From positions 248,001-312,000 of the forward strand of contig NZ_JBBHZZ010000004.1 of the NCBI RefSeq assembly GCF_037482405.1: a DNA stretch of 64,000 nucleotides. The letters run 5' to 3'. Below the pieces are notes generated by a model. It searched no databases, had not been told where the DNA came from, and saw nothing but the letters and a program-made list of their open reading frames with translations. Every line of letters begins with the position of its first letter. The stretch's first letter is position 1. Shown one piece after another: positions 8,529 to 16,810 of the stretch. The position numbers and the translations under genes are program-made. Source of the DNA: Pseudokineococcus marinus (GTDB taxonomy: Bacteria > Actinomycetota > Actinomycetes > Actinomycetales > Quadrisphaeraceae).

Positions 8529-9092
8529 TCAGCCGCCCCAGCGATCGGCGGGGAGGCCGTACAGGGCCACGTCCTCGCGCCGACCCCGCAGCGGCATCGC
8601 GGCCGGCAGCACGCCGTCGAGGTGCAGCCCGAGCCGCTCGGCGACGGCGCGGCTGCGCGCGTTGGCGACGACGCACCGCGCCTCCACGCGGCCGACGCCG
8701 CGGTCGCGCACGAGGTGGTCCACGAGAGCCCGGCACGAGCGGGTCACGACGCCGTGCCCCTGCGCGTCGGCCGCCACCCAGTACCCGAGCTCGGCCGTCC
8801 CCGTCCACGTGTCGACCGACGCGCCGACGGCCCCGACGAGGCGACCGCGCCAGCGCACGGCGGTGGGGACGGCGCGGCCCTCGAGCCACGCGGCGAGCTG
8901 GGCGCGCGTGAAGGCGGTGAGGCCCTCGAGCGTCTGCTCGCCCTGCGCCCACGGCTCCCAGGCGCGCAGGTGCTCGAGGTTCGCCGCGATGACGTCGGCC
9001 AGCGGCACCGCCGTCCAGGCCTCGCGCAGGACGAGCTCGAGGTCGTCGTCGACGTGCAGGGCGAAGGCGGGCGCCGGTGCGGGACTCACCAC
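8529..9092 (-). CDS. GNAT acetyltransferase (RimJ/RimL-like)
   Basis: This 187-aa protein has the RimJ/RimL arrangement: ELGYWVAADAQGHGVVTRSCRAL carries the acetyl-CoA loop (Q-G-H-G-V), followed by RVEARCVVANARSRAVAERLG. Relatives acetylate N-termini of ribosomal proteins or other amines; the acceptor here is unknown. Two GTG codons in tandem (9092 and 9089) begin the frame. It stands alone between the cyclase and hemerythrin genes. Confidence 0.88.
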   Translation of the reverse strand: MVSPAPAPAFALHVDDDLELVLREAWTAVPLADVIAANLEHLRAWEPWAQGEQTLEGLTAFTRAQLAAWLEGRAVPTAVRWRGRLVGAVGASVDTWTGTAELGYWVAADAQGHGVVTRSCRALVDHLVRDRGVGRVEARCVVANARSRAVAERLGLHLDGVLPAAMPLRGRREDVALYGLPADRWGG

Positions 9093-9269
9093 AGCCGCAG
9101 GCTAGGACCACGCAGCCCCGGGGAGCCGCTGCGGCAGCGCCCGGGCCGCGAGGCGCTCGACCGGGAGGGGCTCGTCGCGCGCGCTCGGCCGCGACGCGGC
9201 CCGCGGCGGTCGTGAGCTCGTGGGGCCGTGCTGCATCCGCTGGCCCGGTCGGTGGCCCGGTCCGGCGGG

Positions 9270-9923
9270 TCAGACGAAGCCGAGGCGCGCGAGCGGCTCG
9301 ACGAGCTCGCGCTCCTCGTAGGCCAGGTGGCTGAGGAGCACGTCGGAGAGCAGGTCGACGGCGGCGCGCACCTCGGCGACGCCGGCGGGGCCGGGCGCCG
9401 CGACCGACGCGACGAGCGCCCGGTCCACCCGCTCGAGCACGTCGTGGATGGCGTGGTGCTCCTCCTCGAGCCGGTCCACGACCGGCCCGAGCCGCGGGTC
9501 CTGCGAGCGCAGGCGCGGGAACATCGACTGGTCCTCGATGGTGTGGTGCGTCGTCACCACGCGGCAGTAGCTCTGGCAGTACGTGCCGAGCGTCCAGGCG
9601 TTCTGGCGCAGCGTCATGGTGGCGATGTGGCTGCGCGCGACGCCGGGCGGCACGGAGCCGGCCGCCACCTGGTCGACGAGGTCGTGGAGCTCGGCGAGCT
9701 CCGAGCGCAGGTGGTCGTGGACGTCGACGAGGTGGCGCCCCTGCGTCGCCTCGTCCTCGGTGTAGGTGCGCCCGGCGTCCGGCTCGGGGCCGCGCGGGCG
9801 GGCGGCCTCGTCCCACACCCGCTCGGCGCTGCGGCGGACGCCGTCGTCCGGGGTCGGGACCACGGGCAGCCCGGGCGCCGCGGGGCTGGCGCTGGTCGCG
9901 GTGGCGGGCGTCCGCTCGGGCAC
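9270..9923 (-). CDS. Hemerythrin HHE-domain protein
   Basis: In this 217-aa protein residues 65-215 form a four-helix hemerythrin-like domain with spaced metal ligands: HDHLRSEL, HHTIEDQSMF, EEEHHAIHDVLE and HLAYEERELVEP. The first 60 residues are disordered. GTG at 9923 has AGGAGG upstream. Such proteins bind a di-iron centre and act in oxygen, NO or iron handling. It is followed downstream, on the same strand, by a GNAT gene and preceded by the radical-SAM gene, a loose stress neighbourhood. Confidence 0.88.
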   Translation of the reverse strand: MPERTPATATSASPAAPGLPVVPTPDDGVRRSAERVWDEAARPRGPEPDAGRTYTEDEATQGRHLVDVHDHLRSELAELHDLVDQVAAGSVPPGVARSHIATMTLRQNAWTLGTYCQSYCRVVTTHHTIEDQSMFPRLRSQDPRLGPVVDRLEEEHHAIHDVLERVDRALVASVAAPGPAGVAEVRAAVDLLSDVLLSHLAYEERELVEPLARLGFV

Positions 9924-9963
9924 GGGTCCTCCTGGTCCTGCCGTCCCCGGCCGGAGGCGGCGC

Positions 9964-11088
9964 TCAGGTCCAGTACAGCAGCCGGGCGGCCGGCAGCCGC
10001 TCGGCCAGCGCGGACTCGAACCACGTCCGCAGCTCAGCCATCACCGGCGCCGGGTAGACGTGCTTGACCGCCCCGTACTTGCCGCGCTTCTGGCGCCGGG
10101 CGTCCTCGTCCATCTCCAGGGCGCTGCGCGGGTACCAGCCCTGCAGGACCTCCTTGCTGCGCGGGGTGAAGCGGTGGGTGATCAGCTCGGCGGTGAGGTC
10201 GAGGCCCGGGACGTCGGCGGTCGCCGCGGCGACGGCGTCGAGGAGGGCGCCGTACTCGTCGCGCCACCCCTCGACCGGCATGATCGGCGCGACCGTCAGG
10301 CCCACGGGGTAGCCCGCGAGAGCCAGCCGCCGCAGGGCGCCCACCCGCTCCGGCATCCGCGCGGTCCCGCCCTCGAAGCGCTGCACGCCGAGGGCGTTGA
10401 CGGACAGGCGCACCCGCGTCCGGCCGCCGTGCGGGAGGTCGAGCAGCGGCTCGACGTCGTCGAACTTCGTCGTGAAGCGCATCTGCACCGGGCCGCCGAA
10501 GTCGGCCGTCCCGACGTGCGTGATCGCCTGCGACAGCGAGCCGGTGACGTGCTCGAGCGCGAGCGGGTCGGTGTAGCAGCTGGTCTCGAAGGTCGTGCCC
10601 TCGGCCCGGCGGTCCTCGCTCGCGCTGGTGACGCCGCCGGTGCCGACGAGCGGGGCCACGCCGTCGAGCACCTCCTCGAGGTTGGCGTAGACGCGGGTGA
10701 TCGGCGGGCCGCCCAGCGAGCCGGCGAGGTAGCAGTACTGGCAGTGGGCGGGGCAGCCCTCGGCGAGGTCGACGCGCCAGTCGGCGCTCGGCGGGATGGG
10801 CTGCGGGCGCCGCTTGCTCGGCGGGGCCACGACGACGGCCAGCGTCTGCTTGGCGAGCGCGTACGTGGAGCGCTCGTCCTCGCCGCGCAGCGGCGGGAGC
10901 CGGTCGCCCGTCAGCAGCTCGACGTCCTGGACCCCGGCCGCCTCGGCGCGCCGCAGGATCCGCTGCCCGTGGGGCAGCTCGGCGGCCGAGCGCGTCACGA
11001 GGACGCGCTTCGGCACCCAGCGCCGCGGGGCGCGCGGCGGCAGCGGGGCGTGGGGGTCCGGGCCGGTCCGCGGCGCCGTCGTCGTCAT
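9964..11088 (-). CDS. Radical SAM protein, spore photoproduct lyase family
   Basis: The product is 374 aa. The radical-SAM cluster motif is C112-x3-C116-x2-C119 within CPAHCQYCYLAG, the form typical of SplB-like lyases, which also share the basic N-terminal part and the late RFTPRSKEVLQGWYP region. SplB repairs the thymine dimer spore photoproduct in sporulating Firmicutes; many non-sporulating actinomycetes carry homologues of unclear substrate. ATG at 11088 has no close Shine-Dalgarno: AGGAGG lies 25 bases upstream, separated from the start by a small GC hairpin. A longer start at 11184 is possible. Confidence 0.85.
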   Translation of the reverse strand: MTTTAPRTGPDPHAPLPPRAPRRWVPKRVLVTRSAAELPHGQRILRRAEAAGVQDVELLTGDRLPPLRGEDERSTYALAKQTLAVVVAPPSKRRPQPIPPSADWRVDLAEGCPAHCQYCYLAGSLGGPPITRVYANLEEVLDGVAPLVGTGGVTSASEDRRAEGTTFETSCYTDPLALEHVTGSLSQAITHVGTADFGGPVQMRFTTKFDDVEPLLDLPHGGRTRVRLSVNALGVQRFEGGTARMPERVGALRRLALAGYPVGLTVAPIMPVEGWRDEYGALLDAVAAATADVPGLDLTAELITHRFTPRSKEVLQGWYPRSALEMDEDARRQKRGKYGAVKHVYPAPVMAELRTWFESALAERLPAARLLYWT

Positions 11089-11091
11089 GCA

Positions 11092-11105
11092 GGGGGAACG
11101 CCCCC
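11092..11105 (-). promoter_or_regulatory. Hairpin between the ribosome-binding site and the SPL-like start
   Basis: The mRNA would carry GGGGG-CGTT-CCCCC between AGGAGG (complement at 11114-11119) and the ATG at 11088. Folding removes 14 of the 25 intervening bases and would bring the ribosome-binding site to about 11 bases from the start. This is a structural reading only. Confidence 0.4.
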
Positions 11106-11258
11106 GGGCCGGTCCTCCTTCCGCCCGCAGCGGGTGACGCGCGGCGCACAGCGACCTGCAGAAGGCCGGGGCGCTGCGCGTCACCGCAGGTCAGGGGGTC
11201 GGCGACCATGCGGGGCCGCCGTTCAGCAGGTCGCTGTGCTGGTGGCGGCCGGCCGGGC

Positions 11259-11660
11259 TCAGCCGGCGGGCTCCTCGCGCTCGACGTCCTGCACCGTGCG
11301 CTGCAGCAGGCACAGCTCGTTGCCCTCGGGGTCCGCGAGCACCACCCACGTGACGTCGTCGCCCTGCCCGACGTCGACGCGGCGGGCCCCGAGCGCCTCG
11401 AGCCGGGCGAGCTCCTCGGCCGTGGTCGAGCCGTCGGCCCGCAGGTCGAGGTGGAGCCGGTTTTTCACCGTCTTGCCCTCGGGCACGCGCAGGACGTCGA
11501 TCGTCGGCCCGGCGGCGTCGGCGGCCCCGTCCGGCGGTCCGATGCTGATGCCGTCGGCGTCCTCGTCCACCTGCTGCCAGCCGAGGACGGCGCACCAGAA
11601 GTCGGCGACGGGCCGCGGGTCCACGGCGTCGAGGGCGATGGCGGCGATGCGGCTCGTCAT
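11259..11660 (-). CDS. Glyoxalase/bleomycin-resistance-like (VOC) protein
   Basis: This 133-aa protein has the vicinal-oxygen-chelate layout: ALDAVDPRPVADFWCAVLGW at the start, a central RLHLDLRADG strand and a C-terminal VLADPEGNELCLLQ, typical of the glyoxalase-like subgroup common in actinomycetes. Metal-binding use is uncertain because the first ligand position reads Asp rather than His. ATG at 11660 is the conserved-looking start; ATG at 11672 is possible. It is divergent from the lipocalin-like gene, 64 bp away. Confidence 0.85.
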   Translation of the reverse strand: MTSRIAAIALDAVDPRPVADFWCAVLGWQQVDEDADGISIGPPDGAADAAGPTIDVLRVPEGKTVKNRLHLDLRADGSTTAEELARLEALGARRVDVGQGDDVTWVVLADPEGNELCLLQRTVQDVEREEPAG

Positions 11661-11724
11661 GTCCGGCAGCATGGACCCGCGGGCGCCGCCGCGGCGCCGT
11701 GCGCGACGACGGAGGTGCCCGCTG

Positions 11725-12234
11725 GTGGTCGAGGAGCTCGAGGCCCACGAGGAGGCGACGGCCGAGGGGTCCGCGACCCCGGCGCAGGCGCCGGAGGACC
11801 CCCTGCTCAGCGCTCCCCCGACGCCCGCCCCGCTCGTGGGCACGTGGGAGGCGTCGGGCGAGGTGCTCGGCGAGGACGGGACGACGGTCGTCGGCGCCGT
11901 CGCCGGGACCGACGTCTACCGGTGGCTGGGGCCGACCGTCGTCCACGAGGTCGACGTCGAGGTCGCCGGGAGGCGCACCCGGGCGCTCGAGGTCCTCGAG
12001 CCCTTCGACCCCGCCCTCGGGGCCTTCCCGACGCGGGCCTACGACGACGCGGGCGGCGTCGCGTCGTCGACGGCGTCCGTCGACGCGGCCGGCACGTGGA
12101 CCTTCCGGGCGCCGGGCGCGCGGGCGACCCTGCGCGTCGCCGACGACGGCGCCGCCATGAGCGCCGAGTGGGTCCGCGAGACGCCCGGCGGCGACGTCCC
12201 GTGGATGCGGCTGGCCTGGCGCCGCACCCCCTGA
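11725..12234 (+). CDS. DUF1579-like / lipocalin-like hypothetical protein
   Basis: This 169-aa protein has a start fixed by GGAGG at 11711-11715, nine bases before the GTG. After a flexible N-terminus, residues 38-165 form a run of strands beginning LVGTWEASGEVLGEDG and ending AEWVRETPGGDVPWMRLAWRR, a pattern seen in DUF1579-type beta-barrel proteins. No catalytic motif is visible. Function unknown. Confidence 0.6.
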   Translation: MVEELEAHEEATAEGSATPAQAPEDPLLSAPPTPAPLVGTWEASGEVLGEDGTTVVGAVAGTDVYRWLGPTVVHEVDVEVAGRRTRALEVLEPFDPALGAFPTRAYDDAGGVASSTASVDAAGTWTFRAPGARATLRVADDGAAMSAEWVRETPGGDVPWMRLAWRRTP

Positions 12235-12246
12235 GGCCCCGTCCCC

Positions 12247-12286
12247 GCGCCGGCGCCGGGCCCGTCGGCCTCGGCGCCGCCGGCGC
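12247..12286. terminator. Weak hairpin between convergent genes
   Basis: A 9-bp stem (GCGCCGGCG and complement) with a 22-nt loop occupies the 60-bp gap between the lipocalin-like gene and lysE. The long loop makes the call uncertain. Confidence 0.35.
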
Positions 12287-12294
12287 TCGGGCCG

Positions 12295-12936
12295 TCAGCC
12301 CCCGAGCCCGGTGAGCAGCGAGAGCGCCAGCGCCGTCATGACGACGGCGATGAGCGCGTCGAGCACCCGCCAGGCCCCGGGGCGCGCGAAGAGCGGCCGC
12401 AGGAGGCGGGCGCCGAAGCCGAGGGCGAGGAACCAGGCGGCGCTCGCCGCGACCGCCCCGACGGCGAAGGACCAGCGGTCGTCCCCGTGGGTGCCGGCGA
12501 TGGAGCCGAGCAGCACCACGGTGTCGAGGTAGACGTGCGGGTTGAGCCACGTCAGCGCGAGCGCGGTGGTGAGCGCCCCGGCGAGGGTCCCGCGCTCCGG
12601 GGCGGTGCGGGCGTCGAGCGCCGCGTCGGCCAGGCGCACGGCCCGCCGCAGCGCGTGGGCGGCGTAGCCGAGGAGGAAGGCCGCTCCCCCGACGCGCACG
12701 ACGACGAGCGCCCACTCGGCCTGCTGCACGAGCGCGCCGACGCCCGCGACGCCCGCGGTGATGAGGACGACGTCGGAGGCGGCGCAGACGGCGACGACGG
12801 CGCCCACGTGCTCACCGCGCAGCCCCTGGCGCAGCACGAAGGCGTTCTGCGCGCCGATGGCGACGATGAGCGAGAGGCCGAGCCCGAGGCCGGCGAGCAG
12901 GGCGTGCGCGTCCACGGGCACGACGCTACGGGGCAC
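12295..12936 (-). CDS. lysE: LysE/ArgO-type amino-acid exporter
   Basis: This 213-aa inner-membrane protein has about six hydrophobic segments. The family motif near the start is AIGAQNAFVLRQGLRGEH, and ALTWLNPHVYLDTVVLLG in the middle matches LysE/ArgO exporters of lysine and arginine. GTG at 12936 is used; GTG at 12921 (starting VPVDAHALL) is equally plausible. It is divergent from a LysG/ArgP-type regulator, the classical lysE-lysG arrangement in which the regulator with bound basic amino acid activates the exporter. Here the regulator is interrupted, so inducible export may be lost. Confidence 0.9.
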   Translation of the reverse strand: MPRSVVPVDAHALLAGLGLGLSLIVAIGAQNAFVLRQGLRGEHVGAVVAVCAASDVVLITAGVAGVGALVQQAEWALVVVRVGGAAFLLGYAAHALRRAVRLADAALDARTAPERGTLAGALTTALALTWLNPHVYLDTVVLLGSIAGTHGDDRWSFAVGAVAASAAWFLALGFGARLLRPLFARPGAWRVLDALIAVVMTALALSLLTGLGG

Positions 12937-12988
12937 CCGCCGATGAAGACCAGATCAGGTCGCTGCGCCACCCGTAGCATCTCTCAGC

Positions 12989-14027
12989 ATGCGCGAAGAG
13001 GGCCCGCAGCGGCTGCGATGGGACGTCGGCCAGCTCGAGGCGCTGTCCGCCGTCGCGGCGACGGGCTCCTTCGAGGCGGCGGCCGCGCGCCTGCACGTGA
13101 CGCCGTCGGGGGTGAGCCAGCGGCTGCGCGCCCTCGAGGCCGCCACGGGGCGCGTGCTGCTCGTGCGCTCGCGCCCCGCGCGTCCGACCCCGTCCGGCGA
13201 GGCCGTGCTGCGCCTGGCCCGCCAGGTCGAGGCCGCCGCCGCGCAGACGGCGGCCGAGCTCGGCGCCGGCGACGGGGGGCTGCCCGAGGTCGCGGTGGCC
13301 GTGGGCGCCGACGCCCTCACCACCTGGGTGCTGCCCGCGCTGGCGCCTCTGGCCGCGGAGGTCCGCCTGGACCTGCGCCGCGAGGACGAGTCGCGCACCA
13401 CGGCGCTCCTGCGCTCGGGCGAGGTGATGGCGGCCGTCACGAGCGACACCGCCCGCGTGCCCGGCTGCTCGACGACCCGCCTGGGCCGGATGCGCTACCG
13501 CCCCGTGGCCTCACCCGCCGTGGCCCGCCGGTGGTTCCCCGACGGGCTGTCGGCGGCGGCGCTGACGGCGGCGCCCGTCGTCGTCTACGACCGCGGCGAC
13601 CGGCTCCAGCACGACTTCGCCGCCCGGCGCGCGCGCCGGCCCGTGGACCCCCCGTCCCACCACGTGCCCGGGTCGACGGCCTTCCTCGCGGACGTCCGCG
13701 AGGAAGGCCGTCGACCCGGGCATGTGGTGGGACGGGGGGCCCACGGGCCGGCGCGCGCGCCGGCCCGTGGACCCCCCGTCCCACCACGTGCCCGGGTCGA
13801 CGGCCTTCCTCGCGGCCGTCCGCGCCGGGATGGGGTGGGGCATGCTCCCCGACCTCCAGAGCGCCCCCGGGCTGGCCGACGGCTCGCTCGTGGCGCTCGC
13901 GCCCGGCGACGCGCCGCGGGACCGCAGCGACGTCGTCCTGCACTGGCAGCAGTGGTCGCTGCGGTCGGCCGCCCTCGACGCGGTGGCCGACGCCGTCCGC
14001 ACCGCCGCCCGCGCCGTCCTGCGCTGA
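12989..14027 (+). pseudogene. lysG: lysG/argP LysR-type regulator, frameshifted by a 124-bp inverted triplication
   Basis: The N-terminus is an intact LysR helix-turn-helix (LEALSAVAATGSFEAAAARLHVT, SGVSQRLRALEAATG), followed by the effector domain. At 13694-13817 two extra 62-bp units interrupt the frame. The first part then reads on in the wrong frame to a stop at 14257, giving a 422-residue chimera with a basic low-complexity tail that overlaps the convergent permease gene. The true C-terminus (from STAFLAAVRAGMGWGMLPDL to RAVLR) is in another frame and ends at 14027. Deleting exactly 124 bp yields 304 residues, the normal LysG length. Loss of function is inferred. Confidence 0.85.
13632..13817. 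repeat. A / inverted-A / A triplication of a 62-bp unit
   Basis: Copy 1 is 13632-13693, the inverted copy is 13694-13755 and copy 3 is 13756-13817. Both junctions are centres of perfect palindromes: CGCGGACGTCCGCG at 13687-13700 and a 30-bp palindrome at 13741-13770. Copies 1 and 3 differ only at 13692/13816 (a/c). The inverted copy has two private substitutions, at 13723 and 13740. The direct repeat extends left to 13624. Confidence 0.92.
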
Positions 14028-14055
14028 GGGCGTCGCGGCCGGACGCCGGGACGGC

Positions 14056-15501
14056 TCAGCCGCGACCGCGCCGGTCCCGGGACCGGCCTCCGCCGGGGCT
14101 CTCGCCGAGCTGGTCGTGCAGCGGGCCGAGGAGCTCGTGCCGCGCCGCCTCGTCGTCGCCGCGCGCCAGCAGGAGCAGCACGAGCCCGAGGAGCACCCAG
14201 GCGGCGAGGACGGCGTGCTCCTGCGGCCACACGAGCGACAGGCTGGTGCCGGGGTAGAGCGCGAAGGCGATGACGCCGACGGCGGCGGCCGCCCCCAGCG
14301 CGGGCGCCCAGCGCAGCCGCGGCCGGTAGGGCCGCTCGAGACCGGGGTAGCGGCGCGGCAGCCGGTACATGCTCGCGACGGCCAGGGCCCACGCCAGGCC
14401 GATGTAGACGCCACCGGTGTCGAGGAACCAGGTGGTCGCGGCCTCGCCCAGCGACCCGAGGGCGACGGTGACGACGAGCGTGAAGACCAGCGCCGGGCCG
14501 GGCGTGGACCGCGGCCCGGTGAGCCGGCCGAGCGCCCTCGGCAGCAGGCCGGCGCGGCCCATGGCCAGGACGATCCGCGAGCTCGCGAGGAAGAGCGCCA
14601 GGAAGCTCGTGAGGAGGCCGAGCACGGCGATGGCGTAGGCGGCGCCGCCGAGGACGGGGAAGCCCGCCTCGCGGAAGGCGTCGATCGTGCCCTTCGGCAG
14701 CTGCGCCGTCCGCTCCCACGGGATGACCCACGCCGAGGACAGCAGCACGAGCACGTAGAAGCCCGCGGCCACGAGGACGCACGTGATGACGACGCGACCC
14801 AGTCGTCGCGGGGTGATGTCGGCGTCCTCGGCCAGCACCGCCACCAGCCCGAAGCCGGTGAGGAAGGTGAGGCCGGGCAGGACGAAGCGGAGGGTCTCCG
14901 CGACGGGCTGGGAGCCCTCGGCGTACGGGGGCCAGAAGTTCGACGGCGAGCCCGTCGTCAGCCCCACCACCACGAGCGCGGCGCCGAGCACGAGCATCAC
15001 GGCGAGCAGCAGCACCTGCGCCCGCGCCCCGAGGGCCGCACGCACCCAGGTCAGGGCGAAGACGACGACGGCCAGGCCCACGCCGAGGGCCAGCACGGGC
15101 AGGAACACGGGTTCGCCCGAGACCCGGTACAGCTCGGTCGTCCGCAGCCCGGGCAGCACGTCGGACAGGAGCGAGCCGAAGGCGGTGACGTAGAACGCCA
15201 GCGAGCTGACGTAGGCGCCGATGAGCAGCCACCCCGCGGCGAAGGCCGTCCGCCGCCCGAAGGCGGTGTACGCGTAGACCACCTCGCCGCCGGCGCGCGG
15301 CAGGGCGGCCGCCAGCTCGGCGTAGGCCATCGCCACCGTGCTCGCGAGCAGGGCGGCGACGACGAGGCCGAAGATCTCCCCTCCGGCGCCGTAGCGCGCG
15401 AAGAACTCGCCGTTCGTGTAGATCCAGCTCGTGCCGACGACGCCCGCGGCCCCGAGCGCGACGAGCGGGAGGACGCCGAGGGACCGCTGCAGGCTCGCCA
15501 C
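14056..15501 (-). CDS. APC-family amino-acid permease
   Basis: This 481-aa protein has about twelve hydrophobic segments and the APC start GVLPLVALGAAGVVGTSWIYTNGEF, in which helix 1 is broken by glycines that bind substrate backbone. Further marks are AELAAALPRAGGEVVYAYTAFG in helix 2-3 and the cytosolic basic C-terminal tail. It likely takes up amino acids or related amines by proton or sodium symport; the substrate is unknown. GTG at 15501 has no strong ribosome-binding site. It converges on lysG with about 28 bp between the genes. Confidence 0.88.
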   Translation of the reverse strand: MASLQRSLGVLPLVALGAAGVVGTSWIYTNGEFFARYGAGGEIFGLVVAALLASTVAMAYAELAAALPRAGGEVVYAYTAFGRRTAFAAGWLLIGAYVSSLAFYVTAFGSLLSDVLPGLRTTELYRVSGEPVFLPVLALGVGLAVVVFALTWVRAALGARAQVLLLAVMLVLGAALVVVGLTTGSPSNFWPPYAEGSQPVAETLRFVLPGLTFLTGFGLVAVLAEDADITPRRLGRVVITCVLVAAGFYVLVLLSSAWVIPWERTAQLPKGTIDAFREAGFPVLGGAAYAIAVLGLLTSFLALFLASSRIVLAMGRAGLLPRALGRLTGPRSTPGPALVFTLVVTVALGSLGEAATTWFLDTGGVYIGLAWALAVASMYRLPRRYPGLERPYRPRLRWAPALGAAAAVGVIAFALYPGTSLSLVWPQEHAVLAAWVLLGLVLLLLARGDDEAARHELLGPLHDQLGESPGGGRSRDRRGRG

Positions 15502-15543
15502 GCGGGAACCGTAGGGCCGCCCACCGCGCGACGGGCCGGACCG

Positions 15544-15903
15544 TCAGGGGCCGAAGAGCTCGCCGGACATCTGCCCGCCGTTGCTGGCCAGGTTGACCAG
15601 GACGGCGACGATGAGCCCGACGTAGGCGAGCACGACCAGCAGCAGGAGCGCCCCGAGGACGACGCCGGTGATGGCGAAGCCCCTGCCGCCCTCGCCGGTC
15701 CGCTTGATCTCCCGCAGCGCGAGGATCCCGAAGACGAGGCCGACGAGGGGCGCGGCGAAGCCGAGGCAGATGGCGACGATCGCCTTGCTGTTCGTCGCCG
15801 CGGTCGACGTCGGCGACGGACGGCCGCCGTAGGGCTCGGCCTGGCCGTACGGCGCGGGCTGCCCGTAGGGGGCCGGCTGCTGGCGGTACGGGTCGTCGCT
15901 CAC
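15544..15903 (-). CDS. DUF4190-type membrane protein
   Basis: This 119-aa protein has an N-terminal 40 residues of Pro/Tyr/Gly/Gln repeats (PAPYGQ, AEPYGG), followed by two membrane segments (SKAIVAICLGFAAPLVGLVF and GVLGALLLLVVLAYVGLIV) separated by GILALREIKRTGEGGRGFAITG, the DUF4190 hallmark. GTG at 15903 has AGGAG six bases upstream. Function unknown; often encoded near cell-envelope genes. Confidence 0.85.
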   Translation of the reverse strand: MSDDPYRQQPAPYGQPAPYGQAEPYGGRPSPTSTAATNSKAIVAICLGFAAPLVGLVFGILALREIKRTGEGGRGFAITGVVLGALLLLVVLAYVGLIVAVLVNLASNGGQMSGELFGP

Positions 15904-15971
15904 GGGCTGCTCCTGCGTCGGTCGGTGGGACCGCAGCCTGCCGCCCGAGCGGGCCCGGCGCCGCCGGCGCG

Positions 15972-16002
15972 CCCGGACGGGGCGCACGACCGCCCGTCCG
16001 GG
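15972..16002. terminator. Hairpin downstream of the M23 peptidase
   Basis: A 10-bp perfect stem (CCCGGACGGG and complement) with an 11-nt loop lies between the M23 stop and the DUF4190 start. Confidence 0.5.
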
Positions 16003-16062
16003 TGCGAGGGCGTGGCCGGCGCGGCGCCGATCCCGCTCCCCCTCACCCCGGGACGGTCGCGC

Positions 16063-16638
16063 TCAGCGGGCGAGGGAGGGGAAGCTCCACGCGATCGGCG
16101 TCCCGGCGGTGACGGTCTTCCCGCAGGGGAAGCTCGCGTTGATGCCGCTCTGGCGCACGTTGTCGAGGCGGACCTCGAAGTGGAGGTGGCTGCCGTAGCT
16201 GTTGCCGGTGTTGCCCACGTAGCCGATGACCTGCCCCTCCTTCACGGTCTGCCCCGGCGTGACGGCCAGCTTGCTGAGGTGGGCGTAGATCGTGCGGTAG
16301 CGCGTGCCGTGGTGGAGGCGGACGAAGATCCCGTAGCTGGCGGAGTCGGCCCGCGTCCCGGCGATGCTGACGACGCCGCTGTCGGCGGCCCGCACGGGCG
16401 TCCCCGTGGCCGCCGCGATGTCGATGCCCCCGTGCGCCGCGCCGGAGGAGCAGTACTTCCCGACGACGCCGGTGACGCGACCGGTCGTCGGGACGACCAT
16501 GGCGCCGGTCTCGGCGTGCGCGGGGACGAGCGAGGCCGTGGTGGCGACGACGAGGGCCGCGGCCACGGCGGCGAGGCGGCCGAGCCCGCGACGCAGGTGG
16601 CGGGCGGTGGTCGGGCGGGTGCTGGTGGTCGACGTCAT
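16063..16638 (-). CDS. Secreted M23 (LytM-type) peptidase
   Basis: This 191-aa protein has a signal peptide at residues 1-43 (twin-basic region, hydrophobic core, cleavage after AHA). The LytM domain carries the zinc ligands in AAHGGIDIA (H and D) and HLHFEV (HxH), plus the supporting SYGIFVRLHHG region. It should cleave peptidoglycan cross-links or, if not active, act as an amidase activator; all visible ligands are present. There is no separate cell-wall-binding domain. ATG at 16638. Confidence 0.9.
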   Translation of the reverse strand: MTSTTSTRPTTARHLRRGLGRLAAVAAALVVATTASLVPAHAETGAMVVPTTGRVTGVVGKYCSSGAAHGGIDIAAATGTPVRAADSGVVSIAGTRADSASYGIFVRLHHGTRYRTIYAHLSKLAVTPGQTVKEGQVIGYVGNTGNSYGSHLHFEVRLDNVRQSGINASFPCGKTVTAGTPIAWSFPSLAR

Positions 16639-16810
16639 CGGAAGGTCCCCCGGTGGCTCGTGCGCCGGCGCCGCCGGTGCTCCGGGCAGCGCGCTCTCCC
16701 CGGAGGCATCGGCGCGGCCGCCGCCGTCCTTGACGCCCAGGTCTCGACCCGGTCACACGCAGGTCTCGTCCGGGTCACGCGCCCGGGGGGGGACGACGCG
16801 GCCGAGGGCG

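Noticed and set aside
4830..9215. Very long open frame of over 1,400 codons on the plus strand
   Set aside because: It is antisense to the MFS, GGDEF and GNAT genes, is dominated by Arg/Gly/Ala/Glu and lacks any fold. Such open antisense frames are expected from the extreme GC bias.
13632..13817. Mobile element insertion in lysG
   Set aside because: No transposase, no terminal repeats of an insertion sequence and no foreign DNA: the extra 124 bp are only copies of the local sequence.
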